This document shows, piece after piece, positions 46,385 through 54,994 of a DNA stretch of 64,000 nucleotides. Position 1 is the first letter of the stretch; the number at the start of each line of letters is the position of its first letter. The stretch comes from Clostridium sartagoforme (GTDB taxonomy: Bacteria > Bacillota > Clostridia > Clostridiales > Clostridiaceae), in contig NZ_SRYR01000001.1 of assembly GCF_004794105.1 (NCBI RefSeq), forward strand, positions 1,240,001 to 1,304,000. Reading direction: 5' to 3'. The notes beneath the pieces were generated by a model, which saw only the letters and a list, made by a program, of their open reading frames with translations, was not told the origin of the DNA and made no database searches. The translations under genes were made by a program, and so were the position numbers.

Positions 46385-47512
46385 TTAGAAATCCCTCTCC
46401 ATAATGAATTTTATTATCCTTTTACTATTTAAAATAGATAATAATTTATATGGCATCTTCCTATAAAAAGCAAGATGCTCATTATAATAATAAATATATT
46501 CTATATCCTTTTTGCTTCTTCTAAGCTTTTTAAATTTTCCAACTCCTGAGCTTCTATGGATATTACAACTTAACTCTTCTCCCAGTTTATTAATCATAGA
46601 AGTTAACATTCTATACAGGTCTATTTCTTTAGATGTATCATATCCTAGAATTGGAGTAGTTAAAGTGTTATTCACAACAAAGCACCCTATAACACCCATG
46701 AGCTCCATATCTTTATTAATTAAACCTTTAAAAATAAACTTATCATTATTTATTAGAACTTCTACAAAAGTCTTATTAATCATTGGATTTGATTTTGAAT
46801 ATTTATCAATATAAAGCATATTGTATAGTTTCACAATTTCAGCTGAGTAAATAGTTTCTTTTATATCTATAATATCCAAATTATTTTTCGAGATTAATTT
46901 GTAATCTTGATTTATCTTTTTTCTAGCACTTTTATTTAAAGTATCACTTTTTTTCAATAAATATATTTGTCTACTAGGCAGTTTCTTAAAATCTAATTTT
47001 TCTAAAGAAGCAGAGATATTAGAATAAAAATAATTATTTAAACTTCTAAATACTATGGTACTTTTAGGGTAGTTTTTAATTAAATATTCTTTTATTTCCT
47101 TTAACTCCTTAAAAGATAAATTGTTAATTAAATTTGTTGATAGCATTAAGCTATTTACAATAGCTATATTATTAATTTCACCTGTCTTAAAAAGTAGTCC
47201 AATCAGATATATTATAGGCCTTAATACAAACTCCAAAATCTTATTATTTAAACAATATAATTCATCATAACAATAAGTTATAAAATGACTAAAAGGTGAT
47301 ACTGTATAAGTATTGGAATATTCCTTTTTGTTTATAGTTATAATTACTTCTCTTCCATTTGATAATTGCAATACCTTAACATTAGTTTTAAGATTCGATA
47401 TCAAATTTTCACTACCATATGAGAGAAATGGGTATGCATATTCATAAACAAATTTATCTTTATGATTCTCTCTATATTCATCTAGATTACTTTCATCAAA
47501 AATCTTTACCAC
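46385..47512 (-). CDS. Acyltransferase-like protein (GNAT fold), unrecognised family
   Basis: About 375 residues. The C-terminal half (about 180-375) looks like an acyl-CoA N-acyltransferase fold: IFKGLINKDMELMGVIGCF as central strands and SSGVGKFKKLRRSKKDIEYI as the late conserved region, seen in some FemAB-like proteins. The N-terminal half has a hydrophobic patch (IIYLIGLLFKTG) that may touch the membrane. The likely start is GTG 47512, one base after the stop of the ATP-grasp gene, with GAGG 6 bases upstream. The function is unknown; an N- or O-acylation step is inferred from fold and context. Confidence 0.6.
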   Translation of the reverse strand: MVKIFDESNLDEYRENHKDKFVYEYAYPFLSYGSENLISNLKTNVKVLQLSNGREVIITINKKEYSNTYTVSPFSHFITYCYDELYCLNNKILEFVLRPIIYLIGLLFKTGEINNIAIVNSLMLSTNLINNLSFKELKEIKEYLIKNYPKSTIVFRSLNNYFYSNISASLEKLDFKKLPSRQIYLLKKSDTLNKSARKKINQDYKLISKNNLDIIDIKETIYSAEIVKLYNMLYIDKYSKSNPMINKTFVEVLINNDKFIFKGLINKDMELMGVIGCFVVNNTLTTPILGYDTSKEIDLYRMLTSMINKLGEELSCNIHRSSGVGKFKKLRRSKKDIEYIYYYNEHLAFYRKMPYKLLSILNSKRIIKFIMERDF

Positions 47513-47513
47513 T

Positions 47514-48611
47514 CTAAACCTCATCTCCGTTATACTCAATATCAAATGTTGTTATACCTGTAATACTTCTTCTATAAACTAGACTTAATGTAAAGAAATA
47601 TATTACTAACCAAAACTGATTTAAAAAGGGCCTTTTATCTTTATTTTCATAGACAATGTCCCTAGATTTTTTATAATCATTTCTGTATTCTTTATTTAAA
47701 AACTTTCCCTTAAACATTCCAATTAAAAACATATTCACTTTCATTGAAGTTATAGTAAAACTATCAATTTCAATTTTTTCTCCATTTATAAAAGCTTCTA
47801 CAATATCAGTATCATAAGGTGTTAATGTAAGTCCACTAGTAGATCTAGGATTACATTCTATAAGATAAAAGTTATCACCTAACTTTATAAAATCAAATGC
47901 AATTTGCCCTGAAAAATTTAGTTCTTTTACTATTTTAGAGACTATTTCTTTTAGCCCACTACTCTCAAAATATTCATAATAGATACTTGTTCCCATTCCA
48001 ATAGCATGCTTTGTTTTATAATTTACATGTAGCAATATTTCTCCATCTTTAACTAAGGAGTAAGTGCAATATTGCTGACCTTTAATAAATTCCTGAATTA
48101 TATATTTGTTATCTTCATTAATAACTACTTCATTAATATTATTGATTACTTTTACAAAGGTTCCAAACCTTGAAAATACAGGTTTAATAATACTTTTATT
48201 ATTAATTTCTATACTAGAATCTTTTCTATAAAGTTCTGTTTTTGGTGTTTTAAGCCCTAACTCTTCACATAGATTAATAAATTCAAACTTATTATGAAGA
48301 GTTAGTATCTTTTTAAAGTCATCTACTAAAACATTACATTCTAATCTATTCCTTATCATTGAAATATAAATTGTTTCTTCACATGTGGGTATTACTAAAT
48401 CAATTTTATTTTTTCTAATAATATTGTTAATTTCCTTTAAATAAGCTTCTATATCCTTATTAGGCTTACTTACTATTTTAAAGCTTTCTTTTATAGCTCT
48501 ACTATTTTTTGCTAAAATAACACTATCTGCTATAAAAACATTATGCATAGATAAAATTCTAGCTAGATGTAAAGCTACAGGAGCCCTTCCCCCGAGAATT
48601 AAAATATTCAT
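47514..48611 (-). CDS. ATP-grasp ligase
   Basis: A 365-residue ATP-grasp protein. A Rossmann-like N-terminus (ILILGGRAPVALHLARIL) precedes the ATP-binding lobes, with IIKPVFSRFGTFV and IQEFIKGQQYCTYS. Metal ligands appear in IAFDFIKLGDNFYLIECNPRSTSG (Glu and Asn). This is the carbamoyl-phosphate synthase-like or amino-acid ligase type, which joins a carboxylate to an amine or thiol by an acyl phosphate. ATG 48611 has GAGG 6 bases upstream; the TTG four codons earlier is less likely. Its stop is coupled to the next gene. Confidence 0.88.
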   Translation of the reverse strand: MNILILGGRAPVALHLARILSMHNVFIADSVILAKNSRAIKESFKIVSKPNKDIEAYLKEINNIIRKNKIDLVIPTCEETIYISMIRNRLECNVLVDDFKKILTLHNKFEFINLCEELGLKTPKTELYRKDSSIEINNKSIIKPVFSRFGTFVKVINNINEVVINEDNKYIIQEFIKGQQYCTYSLVKDGEILLHVNYKTKHAIGMGTSIYYEYFESSGLKEIVSKIVKELNFSGQIAFDFIKLGDNFYLIECNPRSTSGLTLTPYDTDIVEAFINGEKIEIDSFTITSMKVNMFLIGMFKGKFLNKEYRNDYKKSRDIVYENKDKRPFLNQFWLVIYFFTLSLVYRRSITGITTFDIEYNGDEV

Positions 48612-48631
48612 ATTATACCTCAATTAATTAG

Positions 48632-49630
48632 TTAGTATTCTAAAATTACACCACCAATTGAAAGTCCAGCTGATGTACCCATAAGTAATACTTTATTTCC
48701 TCTTTTAACTTTTCCCTCTTTAACAGCTATATAAAAAGCCATAGGGATAGATGCCGCAATCATATTACCCATTTTTTCAATAATAACCATAAACTTTTCC
48801 TCAGGAATATTTAATTTCTTTCTAATTAACCTCATAGCACTAGTTGATGCTTGGTGTGGACATACCATGTCAATATCTTTTAGGGTTAAATTAGATTTTT
48901 CTAATAGATCTTCTAAAAATTTAGGTATTTTTTGAAAAGATAGCTTTAATAGTTTTTTACCATTCATATGGAATTTAAACTGATCTTCACTCTCTCTTGT
49001 TACAGAACTAACATTAGGTGGGATTTTACTTCCCCCTGCAGGGATTGAACAAAGGTCTGCTCCATCACCATATGTTCTATGCATTGCATTAATAATTCTT
49101 GCCCCCTCATTTTCAGAGGCTTTCCCTATAATCATTGCAACTGCTCCATCACCAAAAAGTGCAAATGATTCTGGCTCCTTAGTATTAATTGCTGCTGATG
49201 CCTTTTCACTAGTAACAATAACAACATTTTTATACCGACCAGACTCAATAACATAGCTTAAATTATCAAGTGCTGAAAGAAAACTTAAACATGTTGAGTT
49301 AATATCAAAGCAAGATATACCACTATCACCTAATCCAAGATGTCTTTGAATTAAACAAGCTGTTGATGGTATAATTTGTTCAACAGAAGCTCCTGCATAA
49401 CAAATTACATCTATATCTTCTAATGACATAGAGGCATCCTTTAAGGCTTCTAAAATAGCATTCTTTCCCATTATTGATACAGTTTCTTCATTATTTGCAT
49501 ATCTTCTCTCCTTTACACCAACATAGTTGCTTGTCCAACCTATTTTTTTACCAATGATTTTATCTATTTCTTCGCCTGTTACTACCTGCTTAGGCAAATA
49601 TATTCCCATTCCTTTTATTTTAATTTTCAT
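48632..49630 (-). CDS. 3-oxoacyl-ACP synthase III-like condensing enzyme
   Basis: A 332-residue thiolase-fold enzyme. The KAS III triad is complete: Cys114 in NSTCLSF, His259 in CPHQAS and Asn289 in KMGNMIAAS. It differs in detail from housekeeping FabH and stands first in an operon without acpP, fabD or other fatty acid genes, so a specialised role is likely, such as joining two acyl chains as OleA does or starting a polyketide-like chain. ATG 49630 follows AAGGAGG. It is the strongest pointer to a secondary metabolite pathway here. Confidence 0.9.
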   Translation of the reverse strand: MKIKIKGMGIYLPKQVVTGEEIDKIIGKKIGWTSNYVGVKERRYANNEETVSIMGKNAILEALKDASMSLEDIDVICYAGASVEQIIPSTACLIQRHLGLGDSGISCFDINSTCLSFLSALDNLSYVIESGRYKNVVIVTSEKASAAINTKEPESFALFGDGAVAMIIGKASENEGARIINAMHRTYGDGADLCSIPAGGSKIPPNVSSVTRESEDQFKFHMNGKKLLKLSFQKIPKFLEDLLEKSNLTLKDIDMVCPHQASTSAMRLIRKKLNIPEEKFMVIIEKMGNMIAASIPMAFYIAVKEGKVKRGNKVLLMGTSAGLSIGGVILEY

Positions 49631-49975
49631 TGTATTTCCTCCTTATATAAACTATCTATTTAAAACTCTCGCTCTTTCAAGGTCCTTATTTTTTATAATT
49701 TTAACATAAAAGTAATTTAATTCCTACAGATTTGCTTTATATATGGTAATTCATATCTTCAAAATAAAGTACCTTTCTAAATAATATGCATCTGTATATA
49801 AATAGTATGTTTTTCTCTTCCTTTAATATATAATAATATGCATTTATTATACATTTATATATCCCATTTAAATTATAGCTCAACTATTTCTGAAAATAAC
49901 ATTAAAACTTCCTATAAAGCTGATAACTTCAACTTTATAGGAAGTTTTTAAATCAATTATTACTTTCATATTGTT
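49631..49975. other. Intergenic region before the biosynthetic operon, 345 bases
   Basis: AT-rich; it should contain the operon promoter, but I could not find an unambiguous one. It ends with a strong terminator for the adjacent carboxypeptidase gene (49904-49948). Confidence 0.5.
49904..49948. terminator. Terminator after the carboxypeptidase gene
   Basis: AAAACTTCCTATAAAG (49904-49919) pairs perfectly over 16 bases with CTTTATAGGAAGTTTT (49933-49948). It is 27 bases past the stop. Confidence 0.88.
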
Positions 49976-51139
49976 CTAGTTTCCCATTATAATTTTATCT
50001 AACTCTTCTTTGCTTAAATTTATATTACTTATTAATGGAGATTTAAATTTTTCATACTTCTTATCATATATAGATATCTTCCCTAAGATATCCCCTTGGT
50101 TTATATAATTGTTGTTAAATACTTCAACCTTTGCTACATCCGTCTCTTTGTATCCATAGGTCACATCTTCTTCCTCTATTATATCTCCAAGGCCTGCTAA
50201 TTTTTCTTCTTTTAGAATTTCTTTATTGCTTTTTGTAATAAATTCATTATTTGAAGTTACATACTTATATATATTTTCTGTTACATTCCATCTATCAACA
50301 GAATTTAAAACTACAATAATAATATTTCTACCATTATGATTTACTGATGACACTAAACACTTTCCTGCTCCACCAGTATATCCTGTTTTAACTCCATTAG
50401 CATCAGGTATCCTATGTAAAATCTTATTTATATTACTATAATCTCTTGTAAAATTATATTTATCCTTGCTTATAGTTTTTTCACCAACACATTCTCTAAA
50501 CTCAGGATACTCCATAGCTTTTGATGTTAATATAGCTAAATCATAGGCTGAAGAATAATGTTTTGCACTATCAAGTCCATGAGGTGATTCAAAGTGTGAA
50601 TCTAATATTCCAAGGGATTTAGCAAAATCATTCATTATATTAGAAAAACCTTCAATAGATCCTCCTATATCCTCAGCAATTGCTATGGCTGCATCATTAC
50701 CTGATCTAAACATTAATCCAAATAATAGCTCCCTCATTGTAACTTCTTCTCCTGGTCTAAATCCTACTGTTGAACCCCTAATAGATGCTGCATTTTTACT
50801 GATGGTTACTTTTCTCTCTAAGTTTCCGTAATTTATTGCTATTAAGCAAGTTAATATCTTTGTTGTACTTGCCATAGGAACTATTTCATATCCATTTTGA
50901 TCCCATAAGACTTCTTTAGTTTTTGCATCTAATGCTATAGCATTTCTCGCAGATACCCTTAAAGGTTTGTTAGGATTTATATCTTCTAATGAAATATCAC
51001 TTACATCTTCCACTATATCTAATGTTTCAAAATCAGAATCTATATCATCTTCAATAAATGCATTAGCTGTATTAACATTTAAATTTATTGTCAATAATAC
51101 TACTAAAAAGACTATTGATAATTTTTTGTTTATTTTCAT
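49976..51139 (-). CDS. D-alanyl-D-alanine carboxypeptidase (PBP5/DacB type)
   Basis: A 387-residue exported enzyme. A signal peptide of about 28 residues ends at ANA. The S11 motifs are S-x-x-K in MASTTKIL near 95, S-x-N in RSGNDAA near 150, and KTG in GVKTGYTGG near 265. A C-terminal beta domain of about 90 residues follows. It trims the last D-Ala of peptidoglycan stem peptides. ATG 51139 has GAGGGTGAT upstream. It is divergent from the DUF2953-gerW pair, a set that clostridia keep next to scpAB. Confidence 0.9.
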   Translation of the reverse strand: MKINKKLSIVFLVVLLTINLNVNTANAFIEDDIDSDFETLDIVEDVSDISLEDINPNKPLRVSARNAIALDAKTKEVLWDQNGYEIVPMASTTKILTCLIAINYGNLERKVTISKNAASIRGSTVGFRPGEEVTMRELLFGLMFRSGNDAAIAIAEDIGGSIEGFSNIMNDFAKSLGILDSHFESPHGLDSAKHYSSAYDLAILTSKAMEYPEFRECVGEKTISKDKYNFTRDYSNINKILHRIPDANGVKTGYTGGAGKCLVSSVNHNGRNIIIVVLNSVDRWNVTENIYKYVTSNNEFITKSNKEILKEEKLAGLGDIIEEEDVTYGYKETDVAKVEVFNNNYINQGDILGKISIYDKKYEKFKSPLISNINLSKEELDKIIMGN

Positions 51140-51256
51140 AATATCACCCTCTAATATAACCATCTATGAGTAGTTTGTTCCAAAAAAAATTTTTTAAACA
51201 TTTTTTTTGCTTTTAAAACTAAAAGCTTACTTTATGATTTAAAGAAAGGATTTTAT

Positions 51257-51847
51257 ATGATATTTCTATTTATTTTATCACTTATAATATTGTTAATTAT
51301 TTTTCCAATACCAATAAAAATAGAAGTTAAATTTATTGATAATATCTTTTTCTTTAAATTTTTCAATAAACTTATTTACACTTCAAAGGATGGAATTCAA
51401 ATTAAGTTTCTAAAAAAAATAATTGAAAATAAAAGTAATAGGAAGGATAAAAAATACTCTTACAAAGAAGAACATCCTCCTAAAAAAAAGAAAGTAAATT
51501 TAAAGAAAAAGAAAAAAAAAATAGCTATTATAAGACTCTATAAGTATCTAAGAAATAATAAATTCAAACCTTTAATTAAAATTAAGGGTTACTTAGATTA
51601 TGGAATCGAAGATGCTGCACTCTGCGCTCTTCTATACGGAATTTTAAATATTGTTCCTGGATTCCTATATTATATTTTATCCATAGTTTTTGAAGTAAAT
51701 AGTTTGAGATTAAATATAACTCCAGAATTTAATAAGAAACTTTTATCTTTTGGTATAACTGGTATATTTTATTTTAATATTGCTAATATTATATATATAT
51801 TATTCTTATTTTATAAATCTTTAGAATATAAGGAGGTGACTCCCTAA
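51257..51847 (+). CDS. DUF2953 protein
   Basis: A 196-residue protein. An N-terminal helix (MIFLFILSLIILLIIF) and a lysine-rich stretch near residues 75-95 are followed by a hydrophobic C-terminal domain with LDYGIEDAALCALLYGIL, the DUF2953 hallmark, and a last helix. The gene has a run of ten A in the Lys stretch. It is next to the gerW homologue (15 bases), as in many spore formers. The function is unknown; a spore-related role is inferred. Confidence 0.82.
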   Translation: MIFLFILSLIILLIIFPIPIKIEVKFIDNIFFFKFFNKLIYTSKDGIQIKFLKKIIENKSNRKDKKYSYKEEHPPKKKKVNLKKKKKKIAIIRLYKYLRNNKFKPLIKIKGYLDYGIEDAALCALLYGILNIVPGFLYYILSIVFEVNSLRLNITPEFNKKLLSFGITGIFYFNIANIIYILFLFYKSLEYKEVTP

Positions 51848-51862
51848 GCTAGGGAGAAAACT

Positions 51863-52324
51863 ATGACAAACCAACATCCTATTGAAAATTTAATGAAAAG
51901 TACTATGGAAAATCTAAAGGATATGATAGATGTTAATACTGTAATTGGAGATCCAGTAGAAACTAAAGATGGCAGCTATATAATTCCAATTTCAAAATTA
52001 ACTTTTGGATTTGTTTCTGGTGGAAGCGAATTTGGTCACGAATGTAAGGCTCCACTTGAAGAAGTAACTAAACATCCTTTTGGTGGTGGATCAGGAGCTG
52101 GAATTACAGTAAAGCCAGTTGCTTTTTTAGTTCTTAGGAACGATGCTGTAAGATTACTTCCTGTAGATCAGAATAATACATATGATAGAATTGTAGATTC
52201 TGTTCCTCAAGTTATTGATATGATAAAGGGATTTTTTAATGATGATAAGAAAAAAGGAAGCACCTCATCTTCAAATACTGATTTAGATGACTGTGATTCC
52301 TCTTCTAGTAACATACATCAATAG
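51863..52324 (+). CDS. ytfJ: GerW family sporulation protein (YtfJ-like)
   Basis: A 153-residue protein with the family core: NLKDMIDVNTVIGDPVET, then a Gly-rich segment (FGGGSGAGITVKPVAFLVL). The C-terminal 25 residues are a Ser/Asp-rich tail that is absent from the core. In Bacillus the homologue is needed for spore germination with certain nutrients. It is coupled to the DUF2953 gene, with AAGGAGGTGA upstream of the pair junction. It marks the organism as a spore former. Confidence 0.92.
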   Translation: MTNQHPIENLMKSTMENLKDMIDVNTVIGDPVETKDGSYIIPISKLTFGFVSGGSEFGHECKAPLEEVTKHPFGGGSGAGITVKPVAFLVLRNDAVRLLPVDQNNTYDRIVDSVPQVIDMIKGFFNDDKKKGSTSSSNTDLDDCDSSSSNIHQ

Positions 52325-52348
52325 TTTATACTATTTTTCACACTCTAT

Positions 52349-52963
52349 TTACTTATCGTCCTTTCTTTCAACGATACTACTCATTTCTTCAATTATTGAA
52401 TTGTCTTCATTATAAATATCTAATGAAGGCAATTCATTTAATTCTCTTAATCCAAATTGTCTTAAGAATTCTTCTGTAGTACCAAATAATATTGGTCTTC
52501 CTGGAACTTCTAATCGTCCAACTTCTTTAATTAAGTCTTTTTCTATAAGTCTTTGCATAGCACTTTCAGACTTAACTCCTCTTATTTCATCTATATCAAC
52601 TCTTGTTATAGGTTGCTTATAAGCAATTATTGCTAAGCTTTCTAAAGAAGCTTGTGATAATGATTGTCTTTTGTTCTTCTTTAGTAATTTTTGAATATAA
52701 TCTCCATTTTCAGCCTTAGTAACTAATTGATATTCACCATTTATAGAAATAAGCTTTATGCCTCTTTTTTCATTATTATATTCTAAAACCATCTCATCTA
52801 ATACTTCTTTTACTATCTTAATATTAGATTCTAAAGCATTAGTTATATCTTTTATTGAAAGAGGTTCTCCACTTACAAAAAGTAAGGATTCAATTACAGA
52901 CTTTATCCTTGGTTTCTCAGATAACTCTTCAAACTCATATTGTCCAAATTCTAATTTACTCAT
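52349..52963 (-). CDS. scpB: Segregation and condensation protein B
   Basis: A 204-residue protein with two winged helices: the first near 25-95 (ESLLFVSGEPLSIKDI) and the second near 105-180 (ESLAIIAYKQPITRVDIDEIRGV), both ScpB signatures. With ScpA and SMC it forms the condensin complex that folds the chromosome. ATG 52963 overlaps the end of scpA by 8 bases and has GGAGAAGGGG upstream. The acidic tail is typical. Confidence 0.95.
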   Translation of the reverse strand: MSKLEFGQYEFEELSEKPRIKSVIESLLFVSGEPLSIKDITNALESNIKIVKEVLDEMVLEYNNEKRGIKLISINGEYQLVTKAENGDYIQKLLKKNKRQSLSQASLESLAIIAYKQPITRVDIDEIRGVKSESAMQRLIEKDLIKEVGRLEVPGRPILFGTTEEFLRQFGLRELNELPSLDIYNEDNSIIEEMSSIVERKDDK

Positions 52964-53711
52964 TTCCCCTTCTCCTTTCAATTAAAATATCATCAAAGTT
53001 TTCATCCTGATATACTTTTACAATTCTTATCTTTATAAGCTCTAAAAGTGCTAAGAAAGTTACAACTGCTTCTAGCTTACATTCACTATTATCAATTATT
53101 TCTTTAAACTTTATTATTGATTCATTCTCTACTCTCTCAGCTAGCTCATTCATCTTATCTTCTATCTTATATTTATCAACATATATCTTTCTTTGAATTA
53201 CATTAGCTTTATTTTGCTTCATAAGAAAATTTTCTATTAAGCTATTATAAAGATTATATAAGTCTAATAGAGTTGTATTCTTAAGAATATCTTCATCTTT
53301 ATTGTCACTTCTTGTATCTTCAATTATCTCAGGTTTCTTTGTATAAATGTCACCTGATTTTATAAACCTATCTCTTAAAAATATTGCAGCACCCTTTATT
53401 TTTCTATACTCAATAAGTCTTTCCATAAGACGCTTTTCTATATCTTCTTCATTTTCTTCATCTACTTTAACTACAGGTAAAAGCTTCTTAGACTTTATTT
53501 CAATTAAAGTTGCAGCAACTACTATAAATTCTGAAGTTATTTCAAGGTCCATAACCTTCATATCATCTAGATGTTTTAAATATTGATTGGTTATTTTATA
53601 TATTTCTACATTATAAATATCCATTTCATTCTTTTTAATTAAATGTAGTAATAAATCAAAGGGCCCTTCAAAATTATTTAGTTTTACTTGTGGCATTTCC
53701 ATTATCATCAT
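52956..53711 (-). CDS. scpA: Segregation and condensation protein A
   Basis: A 251-residue kleisin. The N-terminal LNNFEGPFDLLLHLIKKNEMDI binds the SMC neck, and the C-terminal winged helix (CKLEAVVTFLALLELIKI) binds the SMC head. It bridges SMC and ScpB. It is followed with overlap by scpB. The start is one of three close ATGs (53711, 53708 or 53702) after GAGGTGG. The region just upstream is a GC-rich patch that is unlike the rest of the window. Confidence 0.95.
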   Translation of the reverse strand: MMIMEMPQVKLNNFEGPFDLLLHLIKKNEMDIYNVEIYKITNQYLKHLDDMKVMDLEITSEFIVVAATLIEIKSKKLLPVVKVDEENEEDIEKRLMERLIEYRKIKGAAIFLRDRFIKSGDIYTKKPEIIEDTRSDNKDEDILKNTTLLDLYNLYNSLIENFLMKQNKANVIQRKIYVDKYKIEDKMNELAERVENESIIKFKEIIDNSECKLEAVVTFLALLELIKIRIVKVYQDENFDDILIERRRGNE

Positions 53712-53744
53712 CCACCTCTATTTTATAAAGTGATTCTTATCTTC

Positions 53745-53905
53745 AGGTGTAGTTTTCTTAACAGGAATACCCCGTGCTCCAACTGAAGGTTAGAAGAACT
53801 AATCCAGGCGCGTAGCAGTGCTTAACTCTCACTTATAGAAGGTGGGAGTGTTAGCAATGGTAGCGATCGGATAAACTTTCTTCCCAATATATAATAACAA
53901 GATTG
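53745..53905. other. GC-rich patch, possible mobile-element end or structured RNA
   Basis: About 50% GC in a 27% GC window. It contains a hairpin at 53825-53849 (ACTCTCACTT, loop ATAG, then AAGGTGGGAGT) that looks like the right end of IS200/IS605-type elements, and short ORFs on both strands ending near here. No transposase gene is present. Its nature is not settled. Confidence 0.35.
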
Positions 53906-53930
53906 AGATTAAAGGACAACCTTTTTAAAT

Positions 53931-53957
53931 AAAATGACTGTCCTAAAGACAGCCATT
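53931..53957. terminator. Terminator of the arsenic operon
   Basis: AAAATGACTGTC pairs with GACAGCCATTTT with one mismatch, just after the ArsC stop; T-rich on both sides. Confidence 0.8.
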
Positions 53958-53963
53958 TTATTT

Positions 53964-54368
53964 TTAAAATTCTCTATTATTAATTCTATATACTAAATCT
54001 TTAATTTTTTCTTCTATAGTATTAATTACCTTAATAAACTCCTCATCACTTTTCCCGGTGGGATCTTCTAATCCCCAATCCTCTATATGTTCTGCAAATA
54101 CTGTAGGACATATAACATTACATCCCATTTTTATAGCAATATCTACCTCTGGTACATCTGTCAATAATTTAGATTTTTGAGTTTTATTCATATCAATCTT
54201 GTATATATCCTTAACGATTCTAACTGCATCCTGATTTATTTCTGGCTTAGTTTCTGTTCCTGCTGAATAACTTTCAAAAACTTCACTTCCATATAATTTC
54301 CCTAATGCCTCTGCTATTTGTGATCTGCAAGAATTGTGAACACATATAAATGCTACTTTCTTTTTCAT
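53964..54368 (-). CDS. arsC: Arsenate reductase (LMW-phosphatase type)
   Basis: A 134-residue protein with the C-x5-R loop (CVHNSCRS, Cys9) and a redox pair, Cys83 and Cys87, in MGCNVICPTV. EDWGLEDPTG is also characteristic. It reduces arsenate to arsenite through a cysteine relay. It is the last of three genes with a GNAT and an Acr3-like efflux pump. No ArsR regulator is found next to them. Confidence 0.9.
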   Translation of the reverse strand: MKKKVAFICVHNSCRSQIAEALGKLYGSEVFESYSAGTETKPEINQDAVRIVKDIYKIDMNKTQKSKLLTDVPEVDIAIKMGCNVICPTVFAEHIEDWGLEDPTGKSDEEFIKVINTIEEKIKDLVYRINNREF

Positions 54369-54381
54369 TTTTAATTACTCC

Positions 54382-54828
54382 TTATTTCAACTTCATATTA
54401 AGTATTGGGAAAGCATTCCCTTGCTCATCAAGCTCTGATCTTTTAAAAACCTGGAACCCCATATGTTTGTAAAATCCTACTGCTTGAATATTTTGCTCAT
54501 TTACATCTACATAATTTACATTTAAAATCTTTATCCCATATTCTATTAGCTTTTTACCGATACCCATCCCCCTGCAATCATCACTTACAAATAACATCTC
54601 AATTTTATTATTATGTACTCCCATAAAAGCTTTAATAATTCCTTTATCATCTCTTACACATAAAAGGTCATTAACATAATTAGCACCTTCTACAACATTG
54701 GGTATAAGTGATAATATATCTTCTTCACTTAAAAAGTCGTGGGTTGCTCTAACTGATGACTCCCATACTTTCAATATATTTCTTATATCATCTTCATTTA
54801 TATTATTTAACTTGTCTACTTTAATCAT
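54382..54828 (-). CDS. GNAT family N-acetyltransferase in the arsenic set
   Basis: A 148-residue protein similar to YjaB-type acetyltransferases. It opens with WESSVRATHDFLSEEDI and has acetyl-CoA motif SDDCRGMGIGKKLIEYGI and C-terminal VGFYKHMGFQVF. It lies 13 bases before arsC, between the efflux pump and arsC, so it is part of the transcript. Some GNATs modify arsenic-related compounds such as phosphinothricin analogues, but nothing proves that here. The acceptor is unknown. Confidence 0.82.
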   Translation of the reverse strand: MIKVDKLNNINEDDIRNILKVWESSVRATHDFLSEEDILSLIPNVVEGANYVNDLLCVRDDKGIIKAFMGVHNNKIEMLFVSDDCRGMGIGKKLIEYGIKILNVNYVDVNEQNIQAVGFYKHMGFQVFKRSELDEQGNAFPILNMKLK

Positions 54829-54994
54829 ATAAAATTCCTCCTAGGTAGTTCATATTAAAATAATTCTATCTATTATTTAACTCTTCTTGAATTTATAAAG
54901 ATGAAAATTATTCTACCAAGGCCCATACAAAGAATAACTTCAAATTAACCTCCAAAATAGCCTTTCTATTTTCCATTTATTGTATTATACATAT

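Noticed and set aside
53745-53905. Calling this patch a TnpB gene end with confidence
   Set aside because: Both strands give only 15-23 codons before a stop and I could not match either to a known TnpB tail.
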